Of a stretch of DNA of 64,000 nt, positions 22,968 through 32,673 are shown one piece after another. Both the position numbers and the translations under genes were made by a program. The stretch lies in the NCBI GenBank assembly GCA_015179025.1, contig WHUX01000012.1, positions 372,001 through 436,000 of the forward strand, in the 5' to 3' direction. The DNA is from Terfezia claveryi (lineage: Eukaryota > Ascomycota > Pezizomycetes > Pezizales > Pezizaceae). Within the stretch, counting starts at the first letter, position 1; each line of letters opens with the position of its first letter. The notes beneath the pieces were generated by a model. It was given only the letters and a program-made list of their open reading frames with translations. It had not been told where the DNA came from and did not search any database.

Positions 22968-23062
22968 ATACAAGCCTCTACTGAATACAAGCCTATACTG
23001 CTGCGAGCGAGCTTATACTGCTCCCAGCAAGCCCATACTGCCCCGAGCGAGCCCATACTGCC
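22968..23062. repeat. Short imperfect tandem repeat
   Basis: About four copies of a roughly 20-bp unit of the form AAGCCTATACTGCTGCGAGC, with substitutions between copies. Confidence 0.75.
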
Positions 23063-23101
23063 CTATTCCTCTAGAAATAGATCCACTTGTGCCCAATTGC
23101 T

Positions 23102-23500
23102 GATCAAATCGCTGCTTCAAGACTGTAACACTGTATAGTTGATATCCTATGTATAGGCGCTTATAACCTCCCCTCTTGCCCGGCCCCCCCAACTATCATA
23201 AATGTACACCTGAACTCCGGAATAGCTTGCTAGCTCCCTAGTTCACAGATTAATCAGATAGCCAAAGAAAATCTTGCTCCGGGAGCAAATCGCTGCTCCA
23301 AGAAGTGGATAGTTGATATCCTATGTATTAGCGCTCATGCCCCCCCCCCCCCCACTCCCCTCCAACTATCATATATGTACACCTGAACTCCGGAATAGCT
23401 TGCTAGCTCCCTAGTTCACAGGTTAAAAAGAATAGCTAAAGAAAATCCTGCTCTAGGAGCAAATCACTGCTCCAAGACTATAATACAGTGGTAGTTGAAT
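23102..23500. repeat. Tandem block, unit about 175 bp, just over two copies
   Basis: The motif (G)AGCAAATCGCTGCT recurs at about 23102, 23283 and 23457. Between them the segment TGTACACCTGAACTCCGGAA with its AGCTTGCTAGCTCCCTAG continuation is repeated (about 23203 and 23378). The second copy contains a long C run (about 23341-23354) where the first has a mixed C-rich stretch. Confidence 0.85.
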
Positions 23501-23650
23501 GCACGGAGCAATATAAGCTCGAGGCAATATAAGCTCACTCGCAGCAATATAGGCTCGTTTGTTTGGTAGTTATAGAGCTCGTTCAGCTCGCTCTGAGGAT
23601 CTAGAAGCAAGCATCCGGACCATATTGGACAGAATCTAGCCCGAGCATGA

Positions 23651-23928
23651 ATACTCATGCCGGAGATGTCTGAATTCACATGTTCGAGATGTGTGAATAC
23701 TCATGCCGGAAATGTCTGAATGCTCATGCCGGAGATGTCTGAATGCTCATGCCGGAGATGTCTGAATGCTCATGCCGGAGATGTCTGAATGCTCATGCCG
23801 GAGATGTCTGAATGCTCATACCGGAGATGTGTGAATTCGCATGTTCGAGATGTCTGAATGCTCATGCCGGAGATGTCTGAATTCTCATGCCGGAGATGTG
23901 TGAATTCGCATGTTCGAGATGTCTGATT
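23651..23928. repeat. 23-bp minisatellite
   Basis: About twelve head-to-tail copies of TCATGCCGGAGATGTCTGAA plus TGC, with variants in which CATGCCGGAG is replaced by CATGTTCGAG. Further isolated copies lie at 24485-24560. The GGAGATG core resembles the inner end of the right terminal inverted repeat (24940-24975). Confidence 0.93.
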
Positions 23929-24107
23929 CTCTCCATCATGTCCTGTATCTAGTTGCTCTAGGCAATAAATACCTCTTTCCCGAATATCTGCTCGAGTGTA
24001 GCTCAGACTGCCTCGCACCTGCATTTGGATATGTCGCCTCCCATTAGACTCTGGTTTCGCCCAAGTCCCCGTCGCCCCATCTAGACTCTGGTCTCGCCCA
24101 AGTCGCC

Positions 24108-24325
24108 TGCTCGCCTCGCTTACCTTGCTCGCTTTGCTTGCCCTGCTCTCTTGCCTTGCCTGCCTCGCTTGCCCTGCTCGCTTTGCTTGCCTTGCTTGCC
24201 TTGCCTGCCTCGCTTGCCCTGCTCGCTTTGCTTGCCTTGCCTGCTTTTGCTCGCCTCGCTTGCTCGCCTCGCTTGCCCTGCTTGCCTTGCTCGTGCCTGC
24301 CTCGCCCTGCTCGCTCCTGCCTCCC
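24108..24325. repeat. GC-rich minisatellite of CTTGCC/CTCGC units
   Basis: Irregular tandem array built from CTTGCCTGC, CTCGCTTGC and CCTGCTCGC words with a higher-order unit of about 35 bp. It is open in several frames on both strands (Gly-Lys-Gln-Ser or Leu-Ala-Cys-Pro repeats), which is a composition artefact, not a gene. Confidence 0.9.
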
Positions 24326-24596
24326 CTCCCATCGGTGGTTTGGATATGTCGTCCCGCTCGACACTGGCCTTGTTGGAGCTCTGGTCTCGCCCCTAGCTCG
24401 TAGCCCTCCTAGCTGACCCCCGACACTCGCGTAAGCCCACTTACGCGAGTGCTGGCCTTGCCCCGCCACCGATTCATAACAATACTCATGTTTGAGATAT
24501 CTGAATACTCATGCTGGAGACGTGTGAATTCGCATGCCGGAGATGTCTGAATACTCGGCTATCAATATTCAATCCTATAGTGTATGTTCTCTCCGC

Positions 24597-24780
24597 TAGG
24601 AGTGGAATACCTATATACCCGAGCAGGATTGTATGACCTGGAGCAGGACTGGAGCAGGACTGGAGCAGGAGTAGATGAGCTGGAGCAAGATTATATGACC
24701 TTGAGCAGGATTTTATGAGCCAGAGAAAGGTTTTATAGCTCTGAAAGGTCTGCTCTGGGCATTGTGGAGCTGGGCGGAGC
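24597..24780. repeat. GGAGCAGGA-type short repeats
   Basis: Several copies of GGAGCAGGACT or GAGCAGGATT-ATATGA words spaced 11-30 bp apart. Non-coding; part of the inverted-repeat element interior. A 19-20 base A run follows near 24846-24864. Confidence 0.7.
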
Positions 24781-25051
24781 AAAGCAAAGGTATGGGCTAA
24801 ACAAAGTGCTGTTGTTCTGTGTCAGTATTTGCTCCATTATCATAGAAAAAAAAAAAAAAAAAAATATGAAATGCAGCTCATAACAACGCTAGTACCTCCG
24901 AAACAGGCTATGCACACGCTAACATCTCCGGGAATCTTGGCACCGGAGATGATTTCGGAGATGATTTCGGAGGTGTATAGTCCCAGACTCTCTTCTGATT
25001 AAATCGCAGAAGCGAATGCCAAGATCAGGCTAGAGTCTGGGTACGAGAACA

Positions 25052-25590
25052 CTGTCCGCCCAGCTGGGCCATAACTTTTTGCTTTGCAGCTCGGATTATA
25101 TATAGGTATGTATAGTATATAGGTTACATTGTGGTAAACAATACTATTGTATAGAGTATAACCATTGTGTGTTTATACATATTTATGCTTCGCCAACACC
25201 GGTTCCCGTAAATTAAGGAAAAATCAGCTATATCGTGGTACATACATACAAGAAAAAGCGGCTCTATATGTCAAGCACATTTAAAATAAGCCTGGTGCAT
25301 GTGTTAATTCAAATAATCTAACCAACCGAGTCTCATGCATATTATTTACCATGCAACAATGTCTCTAGGTAATTAAACAACCCGGCTGAGGGTAATGGCT
25401 CATTCGCTGCCCACCTTGTCCACAAACAAACTTGGAGTGGCTTGGCACGCCCGTATTGGTTACATAACCCTGGAGATCATCCTCCCGTTACTTGCAGCTT
25501 GCCCCGCCAGCGATCTCCGACCACCCCACAAATTCCCCACGTCAAACCCCGAGCTATAAGCTTTGCCACACCCGTCCCAGACACTAGATA
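25052..25590. other. Upstream region of BPL1
   Basis: About 540 bp, AT-rich near the repeat element and GC-richer in the last 150 bp before the BPL1 ATG, where the promoter and 5' leader should lie. No gene seen. Confidence 0.5.
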
Positions 25591-27777
25591 ATGGCGGCCA
25601 ACAACACCCACAAAATCAACGTCCTCGTCTACTCCGGACCCGGCACTACTTCCGAGTCCGTTCGTCATGTCCTCTACTCCCTACGCCGCCTTCTCTCACC
25701 CTATTATTCCATCACCCCTATCACCGCCGACACCATCCTGAAAGAGCCCTGGCAACCGAGCTGCGCTCTCCTTGTCATTCCCGGGGGCGCGGATCTTCCG
25801 TACTGCCGTGCCTTTGACGGAAATGGAAATAGGAAGATTACACAGTACGTCCGGCGAGGAGGATCGTTTTTAGGATTCTGCGCCGGGGGGTACTATGGGT
25901 CTGCTAGGTGTGAGTTTGAGCCGGACGATCAGTTGATGGCGGTGGTAGGTCCGAGGGAATTGAAGTTCTTTGAAGGGACGTGTAGGGGGGGTGCATTTAA
26001 GGGATTTGCGTATGCGAGTGAGGCGGGGGCCAGAGCGGTGAGGATAGGGGTTGAGGTGGGTGGATTTGATGGGGAGGGGAAAGAGGAGGTGCCGGGGGAC
26101 TTTATAAGCTATTATAATGGGGGTGGGGTGTTTGTTGATGCGGATCAACTTGCAAAAGGGAATCACGGGAGTAAGGTCACTGTGCTAGCCAGGTACCTTG
26201 ATCCATTGGACATCCAGGATGTAGGGAATGCAGCTGTCGTACATATGAAAGTCGCAGAGGGGAATGTTATTCTCACAGGCCCACATCCGGAATTTGCGGG
26301 GTGTAATTTGGACAGGAATATGGGAGGAAGGGAGTATGGAGAATTGGTTGATAGAGTTACGGAGGACCATGAGAAGCAGGCAGGGTTTTTAAAGGGAATG
26401 TTGAGGAAATTAGGGTTGAGGGTTAGTCAGGAGGCGTATATGATCCCGAAGTTGACAGTGTTGCATTTAACAAGTGTATACCCGGAGGATGTGGGGAGTT
26501 TGTTGGGTAATCTAAGAGCTGCAGGGTTGGTCACGAAGGAAGGGGACAAAGAAATGATTTTTGCAGAGAATGATACGTTTATTGTCGAGGAGGAAGGAGA
26601 GAAGGGCCTGTCCCTCTCTAAGCTCTCATTACAGGATACCCCCTCCTCAGGGAATGGTACCCAAGATGGGCAGGAGGAGGATGAGAGTGGCGAGTTCCAG
26701 GCCAACAAACAAAATGACCCGGAATCCGATCCAGAAAATGACAAAATCATCGACTACCACAAAGTCATTAAAAGGATTCACTCCCACCCCACCTTCCAAC
26801 CCTCCAAATCCCTTACCCCCTACTTTAACCACTCCCTCTATTACAAATCCCTCACCACCTACCGCTCCCAATCCCGCCTCTCCCCAAGCCAATTTGGCTC
26901 TTTCCTCCTCTACGGCGAAGTTGTCACCAGCACCTCCACCATGCTGGACAAGAACTACGCATTGCTCGAGAAGCTTCCTAACGGGTTGACTTCCATTGCA
27001 ACAATGCAAATCTCTGCTCGAGGGCGGGGGAGCAATGTATGGATATCCCCTTTAGGAGGGCTCTTCTTCTCCACTATCTTAAAACACCCAATGGAACTCT
27101 CTTTCCAGGCACCTGTCGTATTCATCCAGTACCTAACCGCCATGGCCATCGTAGAAGGAATCAAAACTTATGCTCCAGGATACCAAGATATCCCCGTGAA
27201 GCTGAAATGGCCGAATGATATCTATGCCGAAGACCCCTCTCCCCCCTCGGCAGAATATAACCCCAAAAAGGGGCCTAGGTTCGTGAAAATCGGCGGGATC
27301 CTACTTACGAGTACATTCACCAATAATACGTTCCACCTCGTGATCGGCTGCGGGATAAACACTACAAACGCTCTCCCAACTACATCCCTAAACCACCTCC
27401 TTTCAAAGTTGAACTCCCAACGAAGGATAACACAGCCATCGGCTGCTCCTCTACCGTCTTACCAGCTCGAGCGGCTCCTGGCTCGGATCCTGGTAGTCCT
27501 GGAGGAGTTTTATTATAGATTCGCCTTGCTGGGGTTTAGGCCCTTTGAGGAGACGTACTACAAATACTGGATGCATAGTGACCAGCTCGTGAGGTTGGAG
27601 ATGGAAGGGGGAGCGAGGGCGAGGGTGAAGGGGATTACGATGGATCATGGGTTGTTGAAGGCGGAAGAGATTACGGGGGAGGGGGAGGATGAGAGGAAGA
27701 CTGGCAGGGTCTTTACGCTGCAGAGTGATGGGAATAGTTTTGATTTTTTTAATGGATTATTGAAGGTAAAAACATAG
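25591..27777 (+). CDS. BPL1: Biotin--protein ligase (holocarboxylase synthetase)
   Basis: Single-exon 728-aa enzyme that attaches biotin to carboxylases through biotinyl-5'-AMP. Residues about 9-280 form the glutamine-amidotransferase-like domain of fungal BPLs, with INVLVYSGPGTT and the nucleophile-elbow-like GFCAGGYYGS near 92. A variable acidic linker follows (about 335-390). The BirA/LplA catalytic domain covers about 400-650, with the biotinyl-AMP loop SARGRGSNVW near 473, KLKWPNDIY near 537 and KIGGILLTS near 568, and a small C-terminal domain follows. Length, domain order and motifs match yeast Bpl1 (about 690 aa). The gene is intact, sits alone on the plus strand beside a repeat island, and ends convergent to RAI1. 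Confidence 0.97.
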   Translation: MAANNTHKINVLVYSGPGTTSESVRHVLYSLRRLLSPYYSITPITADTILKEPWQPSCALLVIPGGADLPYCRAFDGNGNRKITQYVRRGGSFLGFCAGGYYGSARCEFEPDDQLMAVVGPRELKFFEGTCRGGAFKGFAYASEAGARAVRIGVEVGGFDGEGKEEVPGDFISYYNGGGVFVDADQLAKGNHGSKVTVLARYLDPLDIQDVGNAAVVHMKVAEGNVILTGPHPEFAGCNLDRNMGGREYGELVDRVTEDHEKQAGFLKGMLRKLGLRVSQEAYMIPKLTVLHLTSVYPEDVGSLLGNLRAAGLVTKEGDKEMIFAENDTFIVEEEGEKGLSLSKLSLQDTPSSGNGTQDGQEEDESGEFQANKQNDPESDPENDKIIDYHKVIKRIHSHPTFQPSKSLTPYFNHSLYYKSLTTYRSQSRLSPSQFGSFLLYGEVVTSTSTMLDKNYALLEKLPNGLTSIATMQISARGRGSNVWISPLGGLFFSTILKHPMELSFQAPVVFIQYLTAMAIVEGIKTYAPGYQDIPVKLKWPNDIYAEDPSPPSAEYNPKKGPRFVKIGGILLTSTFTNNTFHLVIGCGINTTNALPTTSLNHLLSKLNSQRRITQPSAAPLPSYQLERLLARILVVLEEFYYRFALLGFRPFEETYYKYWMHSDQLVRLEMEGGARARVKGITMDHGLLKAEEITGEGEDERKTGRVFTLQSDGNSFDFFNGLLKVKT

Positions 27778-28182
27778 ATTCCTCCCCTTCTTCCCTCTAG
27801 TGGTGGTTGGGGGAAGGAAGTGGGAGGGATTGATGCTGACTGTGAAATAAAAATATATCAGGAGGGCGAGGAGTGGCTAAAGGAATATAGATGGGTGGTG
27901 GAGTCTAGGACTTCGAAGCTTTAGTCATAGAATAAGTATTTGGTATTACGGTATGGTTTATGAAAAAGCCTGAGCTTGCTTAGGTGGTTACCTAGATGGT
28001 TAACAGCGTGATACTTATACATTTACCATTTACTTCACCCACACTCATTGTTGGATATTGAGAAGTCGTGATGTATTGAAATCTTCGGCTAAAAATACAT
28101 ATATGCGGCTCGGTCAAGGATCATTTCGGTTAGATCCACTCTCTTCCTACCCACATGCACCACTCCCCCCCTCAAATAAACA
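27778..28182. other. Convergent intergenic region BPL1/RAI1
   Basis: 405 bp with the 3' regions of two convergent genes. AT-rich middle; no gene. Confidence 0.6.
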
Positions 28183-29541
28183 TTACACTCTTCCACTCAT
28201 CCTCCACTCCACAAACTCCTTCGTCAAAAAGCTCTCCTGTCCCGGCACAGGGTATACATCCACGTTCTCCGAAAATTCATCATGCTTAATCTTCCACACC
28301 ACCCCATCCTCTGGAAGCTTCTCCTTCAACCACTTCAGTAGTCGGTTTGTGAAATTTATGCATGTGTTCCCATCCCAAGTTCTTCCACCTTTCTTTACGA
28401 TAGAGGGGAGGTTGGTAGTTTGTAGCTCCTCAACCGACTGGAGGACGCCATTGCGGTCGCGGAAGCCGATAATGATTTTTGGAACGCCGAGGAGGAAAGA
28501 TTGTGCCCTGTGTTAATGAAGAGAATAGGTTTATAAATTTGTTGGCTTGAAAAAGGGGACGGGAGGTGAGGCTAACCAGAACAGTAGCAATTTCTGCTCA
28601 AACACACGAGCATCGTTATCCGAGCGAATTTCTTTCGAAGTTTTCAGTTCAACATATACAGGTGGGTTATCCACCGACCTAGGTTCCCCCTGCCACAATG
28701 CGTCTACTTCCCCTCCTAATACTATTCGGGTGTTATCAAAGCCCGTTTTGACGATCGAGCACCACTGGGCTTTGTTATTTACTATATCGTATTCCCGAGA
28801 TTCAATTTCTGATCGGGAGCAATCCGCCCACCAGGCGGGGAGGGTGGAAAGTGTCTCGAATTTGTATCCCCAAAAGGTGCCGACTTGCATTTGATGGCTT
28901 TGGGTTCGGTGGGTCCGGGAGAGGAGCTTGAAGGTGTGGGATTCTTCGATGTAGATTGTGTTTTGGAATTTTATGGCGTTCATATCGAAGCTAGGGGAAA
29001 AGGGGGTTAGTTATGGAGTGAATAGGATGAATAGAGGTTGTCGGACCTACTTTGGAGGTCGAAGGGGAGGCACATGATCTGCGAGAGTTGTTAGTATACA
29101 TATCCCACTACTACTGGGTACTGTACCATCTGAACTGGCCTTGGTCATCATCCCTCTCCAAGTAACAAAATCCGCAATAACCCTCTCACCAGTCTTCTCC
29201 TCAAGCTTCATTATAGCAGCCAGCATTCCATTTATATGATCATCCACTGAATCATCATGCTGCACAAACGTCTCAAGTCCCTTCGACAAATCCGCTCCCA
29301 GCTTCGGTGGCCAGTACCACCGTAACGAAGAATCGTCATGCCGTAGCTTATGCTGTTCGTCAAACGAGAAACTTGTAATTTCCTACATATATTGCCGAGC
29401 ACAGCTAACGTCAGTCCGTAGAACAGCAGTATTTAAGATTTTGTATAGTGTCGCACATACCTGGGGCCGTTTGATAGCCGCAGAGGCACCATCAAATTTT
29501 CTGAGCGGAAGGATTTGAAAGTGTAATTTATTCTGCGCCAT
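28183..29541 (-). CDS. RAI1: RAI1/DXO family decapping nuclease
   Basis: Rai1 binds and stimulates the 5'-3' exonuclease Rat1 in the nucleus and removes faulty caps. I assign exons 29461-29541, about 29140-29382, 29047-29078, 28577-28990 and 28183-28507, giving about 364 aa. Evidence: LHFQILPLRKFDGASAA at the start, DFVTWRGMMTK, MCLPFDLQ, MNAIKFQNTIYIEE, the metal-site segments VLGGEVDALW and VYVELKTSKE, EQKLLLFWAQSFLLG and C-terminal NRLLKWLK. The acidic residues of GEVD and ELKT are the family's catalytic ones. Two splice sites are unusual: after MMTK the donor may be GC, or a GT 18 nt downstream, and the next intron uses a weak GTCCGA. Divergent from RAD6 across 441 bp. Confidence 0.9.
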
Positions 29542-29982
29542 ACGGGAGTGTTTTTAGGGAGTGGCCTTGTTCGTTATATCAAGACGCATGAGTGCTGAGT
29601 GCCAGCGGATGGGAATTTTAGCAAGTACCAGTATGTTTGTGTTGCCAACGGTAGCTATGTGGTAGTGAAGAAAGAGGTATGAACGGAGAATAGGAGGCTT
29701 GAAGTGAGAAACCCACAAAACCGGGATGTAAAGAAAAGACACCGCTTCGCCACTGACTGTGATGGTTCTCGTGAGTCTGTGAAGGTCATTCTCATGTCAT
29801 GCCGTCAATCCAGGCTTAGTAATTGATGCAAGGTTGAAGACCATCCTAAAGTTCCCAGACCGTTTCAACAACTTCATCTGATACAACTGTGCTTCTGCTT
29901 GTTCATTTGGGCTTCAACATCGAATCTAAAGCTTGACAGAACATCATTAAACCAACTCTACTGTTAATTCCTCGTATCCAGG
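29542..29982. other. Shared divergent promoter region RAI1/RAD6
   Basis: 441 bp between two divergent start codons. No repeats. Both promoters must lie here. Confidence 0.6.
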
Positions 29983-30702
29983 ATGTCCACTTCAGCTCGC
30001 CGCCGCCTAATGCGAGACTTTAAGGTACTCCAACCCAGTTTCCCAAACTCCCTTTTGAATCCTAAATAATAGCTAACGTACCTTCTCCAGAGGATGCAAA
30101 CTGATCCTCCAGCTGGAGTCAGTGCCTCTCCCGTAGCAGATAACGTAATGACATGGTGACCTTCTACCCCCCCTCTCCGCCCCCGCCTCTCCGATAAGTA
30201 TATCTCGACTAAACTTCTATCTATATAGGAACGCCGTGATTATAGGCCCAGCGGACACTCCGTTCGAAGATGGAACCTTCCGTTTGGTGATGCACTTTGA
30301 GGAACAGTACCCAAATAAGCCACCCTCAGTCAAGTTTATAAGTCAAATGTTCCATCCGAATGTGTACGCCACTGGGGAGCTTTGCTTAGATATCCTGCAA
30401 AACCGATGGAGCCCTACTTATGATGTTGCGGCTATTTTGACCAGTATCCAGAGGTGGGTGACGCAATACCGATGCCTAGTGTACGGCACAGAACCTTCTA
30501 CTGATGCAGGAATATGTAGTCTCCTCAACGATCCAAATACCAGCTCACCTGCGAACGTGGTATGTGTCGCCCTAGATTTGTTAGGAGATGACAGAAATGC
30601 TAATAAACCCCATAGGAAGCAAGTAATCTCTACAAAGACAACCGCCGCGAGTATGTGAAGCGCGTCAGAGACACAGTGGAAAAGAGCTGGGAAGGTTGTT
30701 AA
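29983..30702 (+). CDS. RAD6: Ubiquitin-conjugating enzyme E2 RAD6/UBC2
   Basis: E2 enzyme that ubiquitinates histone H2B with Bre1 and PCNA with Rad18. Five exons: 29983-30024, 30091-30155, 30229-30453, 30520-30559 and 30616-30702 (459 nt, 152 aa). Motifs: start [52 protein letters not shown] with the catalytic Cys near 88, [32 protein letters not shown], and [12 protein letters not shown]. The length fits filamentous fungal Rad6. The C terminus reads EKSWEGC rather than the acidic Asp/Glu end common in relatives, and no acidic tail like that of budding yeast follows. An extra 3' intron at GAAG/GTTGTT cannot be excluded. All splice junctions keep frame. Confidence 0.96.
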
Positions 30703-31200
30703 GAGACTATGCACTGCGCAAGTACACAGTCTAGTTTTATTGTGTGTAGAAGCTCTCACCACAAAATGCATTCCCGGACCTCGAGTTTGCGTATATGATG
30801 GGAAACGATACGGACATTATGATTACTCATGGAACTGGGTAACGGCAAAGTTAATGGCAGGAGAATCTTGGAGTTATAAGTTTATCAACGGGATGGAATT
30901 GCTTCATACTTTTTCTTTCTTTCCTTTCTTACTTTTTTCGGCCATTCTAGCTTAAATTTTATGGATTACTGTTGACGCGCCCCTACGTTGAGCTGCTGAA
31001 TGCATCTTTTCATTGGCTGCCTTATTGTAAATTGATCCAATCATTTCCTATGATGATGTCGAGGATCAACGAGGATATACAGACTCTACAGTACATTGGA
31101 TGTTATGATACCCGTGTGACGACTTGAATATCACGTCTCAGGGTAAACTTCTCCCTTCTTCAGTGCAATTAACGTAGAGTCAAACATAAGCCATTATGCT
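30703..31200. other. Convergent intergenic region RAD6/TPT1
   Basis: 498 bp holding two 3' UTRs. No gene seen. Confidence 0.6.
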
Positions 31201-32247
31201 CTACCCTTCCCCGTCCTGTAATTCTACCCGACTCCCCCCACCCTGTCCTCTCCCTCCCCTTCCTCCTCCTCGTCCGCTCATATGCTTCATAACCCTCTCC
31301 TTCCCTCTAGGTACTCCTATTTTCCTCAGCTTCTCCGGTAATTCCTTAACCATTCCATTCCCCTGTTCCCAAATAGTTCCTAATCCTGCACTCCCAATAT
31401 CCACAATCTTCTGTACATACTCCATCCCCAGTAATCCACCCTTCTCAGCATCTCCCTCGGAGAGTATTACCTCGTTTTCACTTCTCCAGAATGGAATTCC
31501 CGCGGCAGAGGCTTTGGGAAGGTCAATGTAGAATAGTAGCTGTGCGTCTCGACGCATACCAGAGATGACGGTGGAGTTTTGGGGGAGGTTGGGTGCGAAG
31601 TGGATGTGGTTTCGGCCCATGGCTTTCAAGCCGCCGGAGGCGAGGATGAGGTCTAGGAACGGGTAGAAGGTGCCATGGATGCAGTGCGGGGGAAGGTTGG
31701 TGGTGGTGATGGGCGTTAATTGGAGGTTGGTGGAGGAAAGGGGGATGGAGTGACCTTGGGTGGCGCGGATGAGGTAGGAGGACGGGGTATTAGTGAATGA
31801 GGGATTGAGGGATAGGGTGGAAGTGGTGATTGTTGTGGAGTTGCTAAGGAAGGTAGTTGTGGTGGAGGTTCCAACATTTTCTATGTTCTTTTTGAGAGGG
31901 ATGGGCACAGGATTCCCCTCAGAATCGATAGTGGCGAGTTGGTATCGCTGCTTATCGGATTCTTGGACGAGGCGCCGTAGGGTGTCTAAGGTGAGGTTTA
32001 AGCGGCGGAATTTGGGCATGTCCAGCTAGTTGAAGTTAGCTCTTACTCTGCTGGCTAATGGAGGAGAAGGACTCACTAGATCTTGGACATTAGCATATCC
32101 ATCTGGCTGGATTGGTAGGCCTTCCTTGATTGCGCCGTGCCGGAGAGTGAAACTCAGTGCTTTGGATATTACTACATCTCCACCTTGTCCGCCTCTGGGC
32201 CCCTCATCCCTACGCCCACGACCGCCCCTGTGGTTATCTCGGGGCAT
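31201..32247 (-). CDS. TPT1: tRNA 2'-phosphotransferase
   Basis: Tpt1 removes the 2'-phosphate left at the splice junction of ligated tRNA, using NAD+. Exons 32077-32247 and 31201-32025; the 51-bp intron is GT-AG. The protein has 331 aa. The N terminus is Arg/Gly-rich, then VISKALSFTLRHGA (family SK-LS-LRH-A motif), MPKFRRLNLTLDTLRRLV, LIRATQGHSIP with the R-x-x-Q-G-H-S signature, CIHGTFYPFLDLILASGGLKAMGRNHIHFA and ISGMRRDAQLLFYID. The four Arg/His-bearing motifs are present. Unlike yeast Tpt1 (about 230 aa) there is a Ser/Thr-rich insertion (about residues 90-125) before the ATQGHS block and a Gly/Arg-rich tail. Both look disordered. Divergent from the WD40 gene, which also has an RNA-processing link. 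Confidence 0.95.
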
Positions 32248-32673
32248 GTGAGAGAGTGTGTGTTTGTAGCTGTTGCAGCTGAGGATTCTGAGATGTCGTA
32301 TAAAGAGGTTTGGATATGCCGGGTAGTTAGTGAGATGAGCCCAGGATCTAAAGTTGAAAAGAGCTGGAGAAATATGTGTCACTCCTGCATGAGCATGACA
32401 CAGGCGTACAGAAATAGAGACCTGGATCATTATGAGCAATTTAAACAACTGCAAAGCCCGCTAGGTATTTCAGCGTGAACATGTCATCAAGTACTTTTTT
32501 ATTTCTCTCTTTTGACATCTTTTGATTGTATCAATTGCAATTTATTGTACGTAAGCCACATTCGTCGCGACTAGGTACGTACCGCCGAGCCTTACAAACA
32601 GCTCCAGCCCCACCTCTTCACTAGAGCTGAGGCTTGCATTCTCTTAGGTTGTCCAGCTTCGGATTTCCTGGAG
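32248..32673. other. Shared divergent promoter region TPT1/WD40 gene
   Basis: 426 bp between two start codons. A plus ORF crossing part of it (32137-32478) is the antisense of the TPT1 N terminus. No other feature. Confidence 0.55.

Larger units (their letters stand above)
22796..25051. mobile_element. Non-autonomous element with long imperfect terminal inverted repeats
   Basis: The left end (22796-22886) and the reverse complement of the right end (24964-25051) match over about 90 bp. Both begin TGTTCTCGT and reach CACCTCCGAAAT, with an AGAGTCTGG block shared. Weaker similarity continues inward (ACACGCTATGCA and GTGTGCATAGC parts). The ends are highest in identity at the tip and at the inner block. 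The interior has no transposase, only tandem repeats. Flanks share TCCGCC but I see no clean target duplication. A foldback- or MITE-like element is the best reading; superfamily unknown. Confidence 0.6.

Noticed and set aside
23651..23928. Regular 23-bp repeats resembling a CRISPR array
   Set aside because: Repeats are head to tail without unique spacers, in a eukaryotic genome; a minisatellite.
24044..24469. Long frames in several readings on both strands (Gly-Lys-Gln or Leu-Ala-Cys repeats)
   Set aside because: They come from the CTTGCC/CTCGC minisatellite, which lacks stops in many frames.
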